From the NCBI RefSeq assembly GCF_019192735.1, contig NZ_JAHTKP010000002.1:62001-126000 (forward strand): a DNA stretch of 64,000 nucleotides, given 5' to 3'. The first letter of the stretch is position 1. Each line of letters opens with the position of its first letter. Below, piece by piece: positions 25,492 through 34,489 of the stretch. Below the pieces are notes generated by a model, which saw only the letters and a program-made list of their open reading frames with translations, was not told the origin of the DNA and did not search any database. A program made the position numbers and the translations under genes. This DNA is from Kitasatospora aureofaciens. Lineage in GTDB: Bacteria; Actinomycetota; Actinomycetes; Streptomycetales; Streptomycetaceae.

Positions 25492-26586
25492 GTGTTCCTC
25501 CGCACTTTCGGCTGGTCGTTCGCGATCACCGTCGTCGGCCTGATCGCCGCCGGTGTCCTCTGGGGAGCCCAAGGCTTCGGCATCGTGCTGATCCTCTCCA
25601 TCCTGGAGATCTCCCTGTCGTTCGACAACGCGGTGGTCAACGCCACGGTGTTGAAGCGGATGAACCCGTACTGGCAGAAGATCTTCCTGACCGTCGGCGT
25701 GCTGATCGCCGTCTTCGGCATGCGCCTGGTCTTCCCGCTGCTGGTCGTCGGCCTCACCGCGAAGCTCAACCCGGCGACGGTCGTCGACCTCGCGCTGCAC
25801 TCCGACAAGACGCACGCCGGCCTCACCTACGGCCAGTACCTGGAGGCGGCCAACCCCGCGATCGCGGCGTTCGGCGGCATCTTCCTGCTCATGATCTTCC
25901 TGGACTTCGCGTTCGAGGAGAAGGAGCACAACTGGCTGTCCTGGATCGAGCGACCGCTGGAGAGGGTCGGCAAGCTGGACGCCTTCTCGTCGGTGATCGC
26001 GCTGGTCGCGCTGGTGCTGGCGGCCAACCTCTTCGCCGGGGAACACGCCGAGACGGTGCTGCTGGCCGGTGTCCTCGGCCTGGTCACCTACCTCGTGGTC
26101 GGCGGGCTCTCGTCGGTCTTCGAGTCGGGCCTGGAGGAGGAGGCCGAGCGGGAGGAGGAGGCCGGGAAGGCCGGGAAGTCCGTCGTCCAGGTCGCCGGCA
26201 AGGCCGCGTTCTTCCTGTTCCTCTACCTGGAGGTCCTGGACGCCTCGTTCTCCTTCGACGGCGTGGTGGGCGCGTTCGCCATCTCCAACGACATCTTCAT
26301 GATCACGCTGGGCCTCGGCATCGGCGCCATGTACATCCGCTCGCTGACCGTCTTCCTGGTCCGCAAGGGCACCCTGGACGACTACGTCTACCTGGAGCAC
26401 GGCGCGCACTACGCGATCGGCGCGCTCTCGGTGATCCTGCTGGTGGGCATCGAGTACCACATCCCGGAGATCGTCACCGGCCTGATCGGGGTCGCCTTCA
26501 TCGGGCTGGCGCTCGGCTCGTCGATCCTGCGCAACCGGCGCGAGGGCGCGGGCGACGAGAAGGAACTGGTGGGTGCCGGCAAGTAG
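25492..26586 (+). CDS. TerC-like integral membrane protein (DUF475)
   Basis: A 364-residue polytopic protein with about nine membrane segments. It shows the paired TerC-type motifs with buried acids: EISLSFDNAVVNATVLKRM in helix 2 and EVLDASFSFDGVVGAFAISND in the second half, the internal-repeat signature of the family. A strongly acidic cytosolic loop (EEEAEREEEAG) separates the halves. TerC proteins are linked to Mn2+ efflux and metal-ion homeostasis at the membrane, with TerD partners. The GTG at 25492 is preceded by GAAAGGT. It converges on the DUF2637 gene through a shared terminator. Confidence 0.88.
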   Translation: MFLRTFGWSFAITVVGLIAAGVLWGAQGFGIVLILSILEISLSFDNAVVNATVLKRMNPYWQKIFLTVGVLIAVFGMRLVFPLLVVGLTAKLNPATVVDLALHSDKTHAGLTYGQYLEAANPAIAAFGGIFLLMIFLDFAFEEKEHNWLSWIERPLERVGKLDAFSSVIALVALVLAANLFAGEHAETVLLAGVLGLVTYLVVGGLSSVFESGLEEEAEREEEAGKAGKSVVQVAGKAAFFLFLYLEVLDASFSFDGVVGAFAISNDIFMITLGLGIGAMYIRSLTVFLVRKGTLDDYVYLEHGAHYAIGALSVILLVGIEYHIPEIVTGLIGVAFIGLALGSSILRNRREGAGDEKELVGAGK

Positions 26587-26600
26587 CCTGCCGGGCACGC

Positions 26601-26638
26601 GAAACGGCCGCCTCCGGGGTTCCGGGGGCGGCCGTTTC
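26601..26638. terminator. Bidirectional terminator, TerC-like / DUF2637
   Basis: GAAACGGCCGCC (26601-26612) pairs perfectly with 26627-26638, with a further CCGG/CCGG inner stem. The flanking genes converge. Confidence 0.9.
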
Positions 26639-26689
26639 GTATGCCGATTCGCGTGCCGTCTCGTGTGTGTGTGGCGTGCTCGCGGTGTG

Positions 26690-27910
26690 CTAGCCGAGCT
26701 GCTGCTCGATGGCGCGCAGCTTGCGCTCCAGGGAGTCCAGCTTCGGCATCGACAGGGTGTCGTCGTCGGCCGTCAGGTCGACCGTCGAGCTGCGGTAGGA
26801 GGACGACGAGCTGCCGAAGGACGAACTGCCGGAGGACGAGGCCGAGGCGTACGTCGACGGCGTGGAGTAGGACGAGGACGAGGACGTGGAGTAGGACGAG
26901 GAGTAGGACGAGGAGTAGGACGAGCCGACGGCGGCGCGCGGCTGGCGGCCGGCGTCCAGGGCGCTGCGCGAGGCGGGCTCGAACACGGAGTTCGTCGAGT
27001 CCGAGGCGTGCGAGGCGTTCGAGGTGGCGGTGTCGGACCCGGCGGCTGGGGCAGGCTCCGTAGCGGTCGGGCCGTCGCCGGCGGCGGTGAGCGCGGGCAC
27101 CTGGCGGCCGCCGCGGGCCCGGGCCAGCATGCCGCCCTGGCGCGAGATCGCCTTCAGCTCGGCCCGCTCGCGGCGGTCGGCGGTCCGGGCGCGCGCCTTG
27201 GCGTCCAGCTTCGCCTGGCGCTCCTCGCGCACCTCCTCGACCGCCTCGTCCAGGCTGCGGACGTTCTCCAGCAGCATCAGCGACCAGGCCGCGTACGTCT
27301 CGCGCGGGGCGCGCAGCCAGCGGACGATCCGGATCTGCGGCAGCGGGCGCGGCACCAGGCCCTGCTCGCGCAGCGCGGCCTTGCGGGTCTGCTTCAGCGC
27401 CCGGTCGAACAGGATCGCCGCCGAGATCGACATGCCGGAGAAGAACTGCGGGGCGCCGGCGTGGCCGAGACCGCGCGGCGCGTGCACCCAGTTGAACCAG
27501 GCCGAGGCGATCGCGAACACCCAGACCAGCAGGCGCGAGCCGAGCGCCGCGTCACCGTGGCTGGCCTCGCGGACGGCGAGCACCGAGCAGAACATCGCGG
27601 CGCCGTCCAGGCCGAACGGGACGAGGTACTCCCAGCCGTTGGCCAGGCCCAGGTTCTCCTTACCGAAGCCCACCAGGCCGTGGAAGGACAGCGCGGCCGC
27701 GACGCCGGCACAGCAGAACAGCAGTGTGTAGGAGGAGATCCCGTAGATCATCTCCTTGCGGCGCCGGCGCTCCTCGCTGCGCTCCCAGGAGTCGCCGGAC
27801 TCGTCCTTCTTCGCGTTCTTGAAGCGCAGCGTCGCCGCCAGGATGGAGATGAACAGCAGGGCTGCGCCGCCGACGACGGTCCAGACCAGCTGTATGGAGG
27901 TCAGGTTCAT
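26690..27910 (-). CDS. DUF2637-type membrane protein with Ser/Tyr-rich tail
   Basis: A 406-residue protein. The first 175 residues hold about five membrane helices, and the pattern (SYTLLFCCAGVAAALSFHGL, FGLDGAAMFCSVLAVREA) fits the DUF2637 family, which includes the conjugative SpdB-like proteins of actinomycetes. Residues 200-280 are charged and helical. The tail from about 325 is a low-complexity Ser/Tyr run (SSYSSSYSSSYSTSSSSSYS), ending in a short leucine-zipper-like helix (LDSLERKLRAIEQQL). No plasmid gene is nearby, so here it is a chromosomal member. It converges on the TerC-like gene and diverges from the TerA-like gene. Function unknown. Confidence 0.7.
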   Translation of the reverse strand: MNLTSIQLVWTVVGGAALLFISILAATLRFKNAKKDESGDSWERSEERRRRKEMIYGISSYTLLFCCAGVAAALSFHGLVGFGKENLGLANGWEYLVPFGLDGAAMFCSVLAVREASHGDAALGSRLLVWVFAIASAWFNWVHAPRGLGHAGAPQFFSGMSISAAILFDRALKQTRKAALREQGLVPRPLPQIRIVRWLRAPRETYAAWSLMLLENVRSLDEAVEEVREERQAKLDAKARARTADRRERAELKAISRQGGMLARARGGRQVPALTAAGDGPTATEPAPAAGSDTATSNASHASDSTNSVFEPASRSALDAGRQPRAAVGSSYSSSYSSSYSTSSSSSYSTPSTYASASSSGSSSFGSSSSSYRSSTVDLTADDDTLSMPKLDSLERKLRAIEQQLG

Positions 27911-28258
27911 TGCGGGTCGGGCCTCGGGTTTCCGCAGGGGACAGGTTCACAGCGCGACACAGGCGGTCAGGTCCCGTCGTGAGGGCCGGGCCTGACGATT
28001 CGTTCGTCGCCGCACGGTGTGCCCACCGCGCCCGCGCAGGGGCGGACGGGACACCTGTGCGGCTAGACGATATCGCGTCCGAAGGGGCGGCATGTTACGG
28101 GAGGGCGGCTTCCTCCGGCCAATCGGCTCGCCGGTGAACAGGAGGGGACCCCGGCGGGTAGGGGAGAAGGAGGTTCGGGTATCCGTCGGCCGGGCCGATG
28201 CCCGATCATGGACCGGCGGACCGTCAGATCGCCTGGCGGAGGGCAGGGGGAGGACTGG
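27911..28258. other. 348-bp divergent region
   Basis: It carries the promoters of the DUF2637 gene (minus) and the TerA-like gene (plus). The RBS for the latter, GGGGGAGGA, ends 6 nt before 28259. I see no gene-like ORF or strong palindrome. Confidence 0.5.
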
Positions 28259-28999
28259 ATGGTCTCGATCTGGGAGTACCTGCGCGGGGACCGGAACTAC
28301 ACCTTCGACAACCCGGGCGGCCAGCACAAGGTGACGCTCACCAAGTCGGTCCCGCAGCACGCGATCACCGGCGCCGCGGCCACCACCGGCTACCTCTACG
28401 TCAACCTGCACTGGACCACGCGCTCCGGCGCCGCCCGGCCCGGCACCCGGGATTCGCTCAAGCGCTTCTTCAGCCCGCGCATCCTGAGCCCGCTGGAGCC
28501 GGACTCGCAGCAGAACGAGCAGGTCAACGTCGACCTCGACCTGGCGTGCATGTACGAACTCTCCGACGGCACCCGGGGCGTGGTGCAGCCGCTCGGCAAC
28601 TTCTTCGGCGACCTCCAGCAGCCGCCGTACATCAAGCTCAGCGGCGACGACCAGTACGGGGCGCCGTCGGGCGAGACGATGTACGTCAACCTGGAGAAGA
28701 AGGACAAGTTCAAACGGCTGCTGATCTTCGTCTACATCTACGACGGCACGCCGGCCTTCGAGCAGTCCCACGCGGTGGTGACGATCGTGCCGCAGACCGG
28801 TCCGCGGATCGAGATCAAGCTGGAGGAGCGGGCCCGGGCGGCGCGGTCGTGTGCGGTGGTGCTGATCGAGAACGCGGGGGACAACCAGCTGACGGTGCGG
28901 CGCGAGGTGCGGTACGTCAACGGGTTCCAGGCGGACATCGACCGGCTGTACGGGTTCGGGATGCAGTGGCAGCGCGGGTACAAGAACCAGGGCGACTGA
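28259..28999 (+). CDS. TerA-like stress protein (TerD superfamily)
   Basis: A 246-residue protein resembling TerA and the long TerD relatives. It opens VSIWEYLRGDRNYTFDNPGGQHKVTLTK and has YLYVNLHWTTR, VNVDLDLACMYELSDG in place of the Ca2+ loop, LSGDDQYGAPSGETMYVNLEKKDKFKRLLIFVYIYDG, and ends PRIEIKLEERARAARSCAVVLIEN. The acidic Asp pairs suggest it still binds Ca2+. The ATG at 28259 has an ideal RBS; a longer form from 28208 lacks one. It faces the tail-bearing TerD gene (convergent), with nothing gene-like in the 103 bp between. Confidence 0.8.
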   Translation: MVSIWEYLRGDRNYTFDNPGGQHKVTLTKSVPQHAITGAAATTGYLYVNLHWTTRSGAARPGTRDSLKRFFSPRILSPLEPDSQQNEQVNVDLDLACMYELSDGTRGVVQPLGNFFGDLQQPPYIKLSGDDQYGAPSGETMYVNLEKKDKFKRLLIFVYIYDGTPAFEQSHAVVTIVPQTGPRIEIKLEERARAARSCAVVLIENAGDNQLTVRREVRYVNGFQADIDRLYGFGMQWQRGYKNQGD

Positions 29000-29102
29000 C
29001 GGTGGGGCGACGGACGGCGTGACGTGGGCGTGACGTAGCCCCGCCGGGCGGCTCGGCCGTCCGGCGGGGTGGTGGGTCGGGCTTGTGCCGGCAGGGGCGT
29101 GC

Positions 29103-30293
29103 TCAGCGGGGCTGGAACTGCGGGCCCTGCGGGGGCAGCGCGAACTCCTCGGCCGGGGGCTGCGTCTGGTCGGTCTGTGGCGGAGCCGGGGGCTGGTGTG
29201 GCTGCTGGCCGGTGTGTGGGGGAGCGGAGCCGTAGCCGCCGCCGGCGTGCGACTGGTGCGGGACCGGCGGGGTCTGCGGCGGGTGTGGGTAGCCGTAACC
29301 GGTGCCGGGCTGCGGGGCCGGCGCGCCGACGGGGTTGGTGCGTGGCGGGTTCGGCGGGGGGTAGCCGTAGCCGGGCTGCGCGGGCGGGGGGTAACCGTAG
29401 CCCGTGCCGGGTTGCGGCGGGGGTGGGTAGCCGTAACCGGTGCCGGGCTGCGGGGCGGGGTGAGCGGGCGGCGGTGTCATGGTGGGCGGTGCCGAGGGCG
29501 GCGGGGGAGCGGCGGGGCCGGCCGTCGGCGCCTTGGTGGGCGGCGGCGGGGTGGCCGGTGCGGTGGTCTGCGGGGCGGCCTGCTGGGCGGGCGCGTTCTG
29601 CGGGACTGCCGGAGCCAGGGTGAAGGTGCCGGGCTCCTCGGACCGGGGGGCCGGGCGCGGGGCCGGCAGCGGGGTGCTGCGCGGGTCGACGGCGTGGGTG
29701 GGGGCGGGCGTCGGCGCGGCCGGCGCACCGGCCTCGGCCGCCGCCTCGTCCTCGACGGTGATGCCGAAGTCGGTGGCCAGGCCGATCAGCCCGGAGGTGT
29801 AGCCCTGGCCGATCGCCCGGAACTTCCAGGTCCCGGCCCGTCGGTACAGCTCGCCCGCGACCAGCGCGGTGACGGTGTCGGCGTCGGTGATCGCGAACTC
29901 GGCGATCGCGGGCCCGTTCTCGCCGGTCGCGGCGTCGAAGAGCAGCACGCGCAGCCCCGCCACCGCGCGGAAGGTGCCGCCCTCGGAGGAGCCCGCCAGC
30001 ACCACCCGGTCCACGCCGGCGGGCAGCTTCGCCAGCTCGACCTCGACGGTGTCGGTGATCTCGGTGCCGTCCGGGGTCTGCTGCTTGGGCAGGTGGCGCA
30101 CCAGTCCGGAGGGGTGCCGCGGCTGGTTGTAGAAGACGAAGTCGGCATCCGAACGGACCCTGCCGTCGGTGCCGAGCAGCAGCGCGGACGCGTCCACGTC
30201 CGGCGCACCGGGCGTGGCGCTCCAGCGCAGCACGGCGCGGACCGCCGCCGCCGGCAGTGCGAGGTTGGCGCCCTTGGCCATCACGTGCGTCAT
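29103..30293 (-). CDS. TerD-domain protein with long Pro/Gly/Tyr-rich tail
   Basis: A 396-residue protein. Residues 1-180 are a TerD domain ([55 protein letters not shown]), though the second acidic Ca2+ loop is weaker than in the shorter paralogues. The remaining 215 residues are Pro/Ala-rich and contain repeated [12 protein letters not shown] units. Such tails can mediate self-association or binding to WW/SH3-like partners. In S. coelicolor and relatives, TerD proteins with a tail are known. It converges on the TerA-like gene and diverges from the CitE-PRTase-HAD operon. The ATG at 30293 is one of two close ATGs. Confidence 0.85.
   Translation of the reverse strand: MTHVMAKGANLALPAAAVRAVLRWSATPGAPDVDASALLLGTDGRVRSDADFVFYNQPRHPSGLVRHLPKQQTPDGTEITDTVEVELAKLPAGVDRVVLAGSSEGGTFRAVAGLRVLLFDAATGENGPAIAEFAITDADTVTALVAGELYRRAGTWKFRAIGQGYTSGLIGLATDFGITVEDEAAAEAGAPAAPTPAPTHAVDPRSTPLPAPRPAPRSEEPGTFTLAPAVPQNAPAQQAAPQTTAPATPPPPTKAPTAGPAAPPPPSAPPTMTPPPAHPAPQPGTGYGYPPPPQPGTGYGYPPPAQPGYGYPPPNPPRTNPVGAPAPQPGTGYGYPHPPQTPPVPHQSHAGGGYGSAPPHTGQQPHQPPAPPQTDQTQPPAEEFALPPQGPQFQPR
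29282..29456 (-). repeat. Coding repeats for [12 protein letters not shown] units
   Basis: Several imperfect copies of a 30-36 bp unit containing CCGTAACCGGTGCCGGGCTG or close variants. They code for the Pro/Gly/Tyr repeats in the TerD tail. Confidence 0.7.
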
Positions 30294-30677
30294 AGCCGAC
30301 CATCCTGCCTGTTCGCCACCCCTTCGGACAACGTGACCGAAGCCGCCGGAATCACATCGGATTTTGCCAAGGCTTGCGTTTGACGGCCCGTATCGGTGGT
30401 CGGCCGGCCAGGGTGCAGCGGACGGCAAATGTTCCGGAATTTCAGTGGGCCGGTGCGGCGACCGGAGCCGCATCCGGCCGGAACTCGCCCGTACGATGGG
30501 CGGCCGGACGGCGCCTGAGAGGGGTGCGCGAGGGGGCCGAGCAGGGCGTTCGCGGGCCCGCGGTCGGGAACCACCGTGCCCGGTGGACGGGTTAACCATC
30601 GTGTTGTCCCGTGCCGCCGCACAGCGCTCCGCGCCCTGGAACGGACCGGCGGTCGTCAAACCTCTGAGGAGAGCACC
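30294..30677. other. 384-bp divergent region
   Basis: Promoters for the tailed TerD gene and for the CitE-like operon must lie here. A TACGAT at about 30491-30496 is a possible plus-strand -10, and GAGGAGAG sits just before the TTG start at 30678. No gene is evident. Confidence 0.45.
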
Positions 30678-31919
30678 TTGCGCCATTTCGGCCACCTCGC
30701 CGACGACGTACGCGGCCGGCTCTTCCTCGAACCGCCCCGGCCGTTCTCTTCGGAGAGCGAGGCGGCCGTGCTCGCCACCGCCCTCGGTGGCACCCTCTAC
30801 AGCCCCGCCACCAGGCCCGCGCTGGCCGCCGACATCCGCAAACAGGCTGCTCGGGGCGTGGTTTCGATGGTGCTCTGCCTGGAGGACGCGATCGCCGACC
30901 ACGAGGTGGGTGCGGGGGAGCGCAACCTCGTCGAGCAATTCAATGACCTGGTCATGGATTTCACGGACTGCACACAGAGTCATCCCCTGCTCTTCATCAG
31001 AGTTCGCACCGCCTCCCAGATCGTGGACCTCACCCGACGGCTGGGACCAGCCGTCCGCCTGCTCACCGGGTTCGTCCTGCCCAAGTTCACCGGGCACAGC
31101 GGCGGCGGGTACCTCGACGCCCTCGCCGAGGCCGAGACCGTCGCCGGGCGGCGGCTGTACGCGATGCCCGTGCTGGAATCGCCCGAACTCGCCCACCTGG
31201 AGACCCGGCGCGAGCAGCTCTTCGGCATCGCCCGGCTGCTCGCCGAGCACCGCGACCGGGTGCTCGCCGTTCGCCTCGGCGTCACCGACCTGTGCTCCGC
31301 GTACGGGCTGCGCCGCTCGCCCGACCTCACCGCGTACGACGTCGCGCTGGTGGCCGGGGTGATCGGCGACGTGGTCAATGTCCTCGGCCGGGCGGACGGC
31401 ACGGGGTTCACCGTCACCGGACCGGTGTGGGAGTACTTCCCGGTCCAGGAGCGGATGTTCAGGCCGCAGCTGCGGCGCACCCCGTTCGCCGAGGTGGCCG
31501 GGGGCGCGAGAGGGACCGCGAACGGGGCGGCGAACGGGGCGGCGACCGGGACCGTCCGGGTCTCCGGCGAGGAGGTCCGCCGGCGGATCATCGAGCACGA
31601 CCTGGACGGGCTGATCCGGGAGATCGAACTCGACCGCGCCAACGGCCTGCTGGGCAAGACCTGCATCCACCCCAGCCACGTCCCCGCCGTGCACGCCCTC
31701 TCGGTGGTCACGCACGAGGAGTACTGCGACGCCCGGGACATCCTCCGGCAGGAGCAGGGCGGGGGCGGGGTGCTGCGCTCGGCGTACACCAACAAGATGA
31801 ACGAGGCGCGGCCGCACCGGGCCTGGGCGGAGCGGGTGCTGCTGCGGGCGCGGGTGTTCGGGGTGGCGCGGGAGGACGTCAGCTTCGCGGAGCTGCTGAT
31901 GAGCACATTGATCCGGTGA
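30678..31919 (+). CDS. CitE/HpcH-like C-C lyase of the Ter-associated operon
   Basis: A 413-residue protein of the HpcH/HpaI aldolase and citrate-lyase-beta superfamily. It has [17 protein letters not shown] and [13 protein letters not shown] with the metal-binding acids, LLFIRVRT for the substrate Arg, and [14 protein letters not shown]. Ter-linked CitE-like enzymes have been predicted to help make a small metabolite with the neighbouring phosphoribosyltransferase and HAD enzymes. The start is a TTG at 30678 behind GAGGAGAG. Residues 281-292 (ANGAANGAATGT) come from a 12-bp tandem repeat. The C-terminal [15 protein letters not shown] is typical of CitE. Confidence 0.85.
   Translation: MRHFGHLADDVRGRLFLEPPRPFSSESEAAVLATALGGTLYSPATRPALAADIRKQAARGVVSMVLCLEDAIADHEVGAGERNLVEQFNDLVMDFTDCTQSHPLLFIRVRTASQIVDLTRRLGPAVRLLTGFVLPKFTGHSGGGYLDALAEAETVAGRRLYAMPVLESPELAHLETRREQLFGIARLLAEHRDRVLAVRLGVTDLCSAYGLRRSPDLTAYDVALVAGVIGDVVNVLGRADGTGFTVTGPVWEYFPVQERMFRPQLRRTPFAEVAGGARGTANGAANGAATGTVRVSGEEVRRRIIEHDLDGLIREIELDRANGLLGKTCIHPSHVPAVHALSVVTHEEYCDARDILRQEQGGGGVLRSAYTNKMNEARPHRAWAERVLLRARVFGVAREDVSFAELLMSTLIR
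31518..31550 (+). repeat. 12-bp coding tandem repeat in the CitE-like gene
   Basis: About 2.7 copies of GCGAACGGGGCG, in frame, coding for the Ala-Asn-Gly-Ala run in a surface loop. Confidence 0.65.
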
Positions 31920-32038
31920 CCGGGGCGACGGACCTGGTGAGCCACGAGCCCCGTTGACCTCGCTGATTCGCAAACCCGTGATCCCTCAACCCGGTTGATC
32001 CGAAACCGCACCGTCGCACCACCGAAAGCAGGACCAGA

Positions 32039-34489
32039 GTGACAGCACAGCAGACGTGGACCGGCCGCTGGGTCGCCGACCGGGCCGGGGTCGGCCTCAG
32101 TGGATCCGAGCGCCTCACCGCCCTGGTCGGCCTGGCCCTGCGCGAGAACCGCAAGCGCGCCCACCTCCTGGTCTCCACCGTGCTCGGCAAGCACGTCCCG
32201 CAGCGTCCGGCGGTCGTCCACGGCGCCGGGGTCGAACTCGGCTGTCGGGTCGGTGAGTTGCTCGGCGCCGAGGCTGTCGCGCGGGCCGTCGTCCTCGGCT
32301 ACGCGGAGACCGCCACCGCTCTCGGCCACAGCGTCGCCGACGGTCTCGGCGCCCCCTACCTGCACTCCACCCGCCGCCCGGTGCCCGGTGTGCGCCCGCT
32401 CGGCGGCTTCGAGGAGGAGCACTCGCACGCCACCGCACACCTGCTCCTCCCCGCCGACCCCGAACTCCTTGCCCAGGACGGCCCGTTGGTCCTCGTCGAC
32501 GACGAGTTCTCGACCGGCCGGACCGTCCTCAACACCATCCGCGAACTGCACGCCCGGCACCCGCGCGCCCACTACGTCGTCGTCGCCCTCGTCGACCTGC
32601 GCGCCGAGGCCGACCGACGCCGCCTCGCCGACGCCGCGGCCGAACTCGGCGTCCGGCTGGACCTGGTGGCCGCCGCAACCGGCGCCGTGCGGCTGCCCGA
32701 CGACATCCTCGACCGGGCCGGGCGGCTGATAGCCGAGGCCGGTCCGGCCCCCGACGTCCCGGCGGCCGTGCCCGCCCCGCTCGTCCGGGTCGAGTTGGAC
32801 TGGCCCGCCGGTCTGCCGGACGGCGGGCGGCACGGGTTCACCGCCGAGCACCGCGCCCGGCTCGACGCCGCCCTGCCCGGGCTGGCGGAGCAGCTGGCCG
32901 GTGGGCTGTCCGGTACGGAGGATGGCGCGCCGGGTGCCGAACTGCTCGGCCGGGTCCTGGTGTTGGGCTTCGAGGAGCTGATGTACGCGCCGCTGCGCCT
33001 GGCCGGCGCGCTCGCCGAGCGGCTCGGCGGCGACCGCGTCCGGTACTCCACCACGACCCGCTCGCCCGTCCTCGCCGTGGACGATCCCGGCTACGCCATC
33101 CGCACCCGCCTTGCCTTCCCCGCCCACGACGACCCGCAGGACGACGCCTCGCACGAGCGCTACGCCTACAACGTCGCCCCGGGCGGCGATCCCGCGCGCC
33201 GCTTCGACGCCGTCGTGCTGGTCGTCGACGACGTCGCCGACACCCCCGCCCTGCACGAGGGCGAGCGTGCGCTGCTCACCCAACTGCGCCAGGTCACCGA
33301 CCGGGTGGTGCTCGCGGTGCTGCCGTCGCACCGGCCGGTTCGGCTTCCCGGCCCGCTGCGGGGTCCGGTGTTCTCGTCCTACCGTCCCGACGAGGTGGCC
33401 TGGCTGCTCAAGGACCTCTCCGGCATCCCGCTCGAAGTCCCCACCGAGGAGCGCGAGGAGGCCGTCCAGAACGGCGGCGCGCACTACGCCGAGTCGCTGC
33501 CGGTCGAGTATCAGCCCAGCCCCGAGTACCAGGAGCTGTTCCACCAGGCGCTGCGCGGCTCCGCCCGGCGGATCGCCCTCGCCGTCGGCACCGTCGCCGA
33601 GACGCTGCTGCGCGAGCGCGGCCCCGGCCTGGTGCTCGCCTCGCTGGCCCGGGCGGGCACGCCCGTCGGCATCCTGGTGCGCCGCTGGCTCGCCTTCGCG
33701 TACGGCCTGGACACCCCGCACTACGCCGTCTCGATCGTCCGCGGCCGGGGCGTCGACGCCGTCGCCCTGCGCTACCTGGCGGCCCGCCACCACGCCCCCG
33801 ACGTCGTGTTCGTCGACGGCTGGACCGGCAAGGGCGCGATCACCCGCGAGCTCGCCGACGCCCTCGCCGGCACGCCGTTCGACCCCGACCTCGCCGTCCT
33901 CGCCGACCCCGGTCGCTGCGTGCGCACCTTCGGCACCCGGGACGACTTCCTGATCCCCTCGGCCTGCCTCAACTCCACGGTGTCCGGCCTGATTTCGCGG
34001 ACGGTCGTGCGCGACGGACTGATCGGCCCGGACGATTTCCACGGCGCCAAGCACTACACCGAGCTGGCCGGCGCGGACGTCTCCGCCGCCTTTCTCGACA
34101 CCGTCACCGACCACTTCGCCGCCGTCCGGTCCGAGGCGCAGGCCGGCGCCGACCGGCTCGGCACGGCCCCCGACCGGGCGCCCGACTGGGCCGGCTGGGC
34201 CGCCGTCGAGCGGATCAGCGCCGAGTACGGCATCGACAGCGTCAACCTCGTGAAGCCCGGCGTCGGCGAGACCACCCGGGTGCTGCTGCGCCGCGTCCCC
34301 TGGCGGGTGCTCGCCCGCCGCGGCGCCGGCGCAGATCTCGACCACGTGCGCCTGCTCGCCGCACAGCGCGGCGTCCCGGTCGAGGAGGTGGACGGTTTGC
34401 CGTACACGTGCGTCGGCCTCATCCATCCCCGCTACAGTCGGGGAGCAACCGGGGCCTCTGGCAAGGCCGTTCTGGTGAAGGAGTCCTGA
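32039..34489 (+). CDS. Fused phosphoribosyltransferase - TRSP - StiP-type - PELOTA protein
   Basis: An 816-residue multidomain protein. Residues 1-235 form a phosphoribosyltransferase with the PRPP loop LVLVDDEFSTGRT (about 150-162). A TRSP-like domain follows (about 245-465; GRVLVLGFEELMYAPLRLA, STTTRSPVLAV). From about 465 it resembles StiP-type proteins: VFSSYRPDEVAWLLKDLSG, then a second PRTase-like core (VFVDGWTGKGAITREL). The C-terminal 70 residues (VNLVKPGVGETTRVLLRRVPWRVL) look like a PELOTA RNA-binding domain. In other bacteria these are two or more separate genes of the Ter-associated metabolite pathway. GTG start with AGCAGGA upstream; its TGA overlaps the HAD start by one base. 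Confidence 0.82.
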   Translation: MTAQQTWTGRWVADRAGVGLSGSERLTALVGLALRENRKRAHLLVSTVLGKHVPQRPAVVHGAGVELGCRVGELLGAEAVARAVVLGYAETATALGHSVADGLGAPYLHSTRRPVPGVRPLGGFEEEHSHATAHLLLPADPELLAQDGPLVLVDDEFSTGRTVLNTIRELHARHPRAHYVVVALVDLRAEADRRRLADAAAELGVRLDLVAAATGAVRLPDDILDRAGRLIAEAGPAPDVPAAVPAPLVRVELDWPAGLPDGGRHGFTAEHRARLDAALPGLAEQLAGGLSGTEDGAPGAELLGRVLVLGFEELMYAPLRLAGALAERLGGDRVRYSTTTRSPVLAVDDPGYAIRTRLAFPAHDDPQDDASHERYAYNVAPGGDPARRFDAVVLVVDDVADTPALHEGERALLTQLRQVTDRVVLAVLPSHRPVRLPGPLRGPVFSSYRPDEVAWLLKDLSGIPLEVPTEEREEAVQNGGAHYAESLPVEYQPSPEYQELFHQALRGSARRIALAVGTVAETLLRERGPGLVLASLARAGTPVGILVRRWLAFAYGLDTPHYAVSIVRGRGVDAVALRYLAARHHAPDVVFVDGWTGKGAITRELADALAGTPFDPDLAVLADPGRCVRTFGTRDDFLIPSACLNSTVSGLISRTVVRDGLIGPDDFHGAKHYTELAGADVSAAFLDTVTDHFAAVRSEAQAGADRLGTAPDRAPDWAGWAAVERISAEYGIDSVNLVKPGVGETTRVLLRRVPWRVLARRGAGADLDHVRLLAAQRGVPVEEVDGLPYTCVGLIHPRYSRGATGASGKAVLVKES

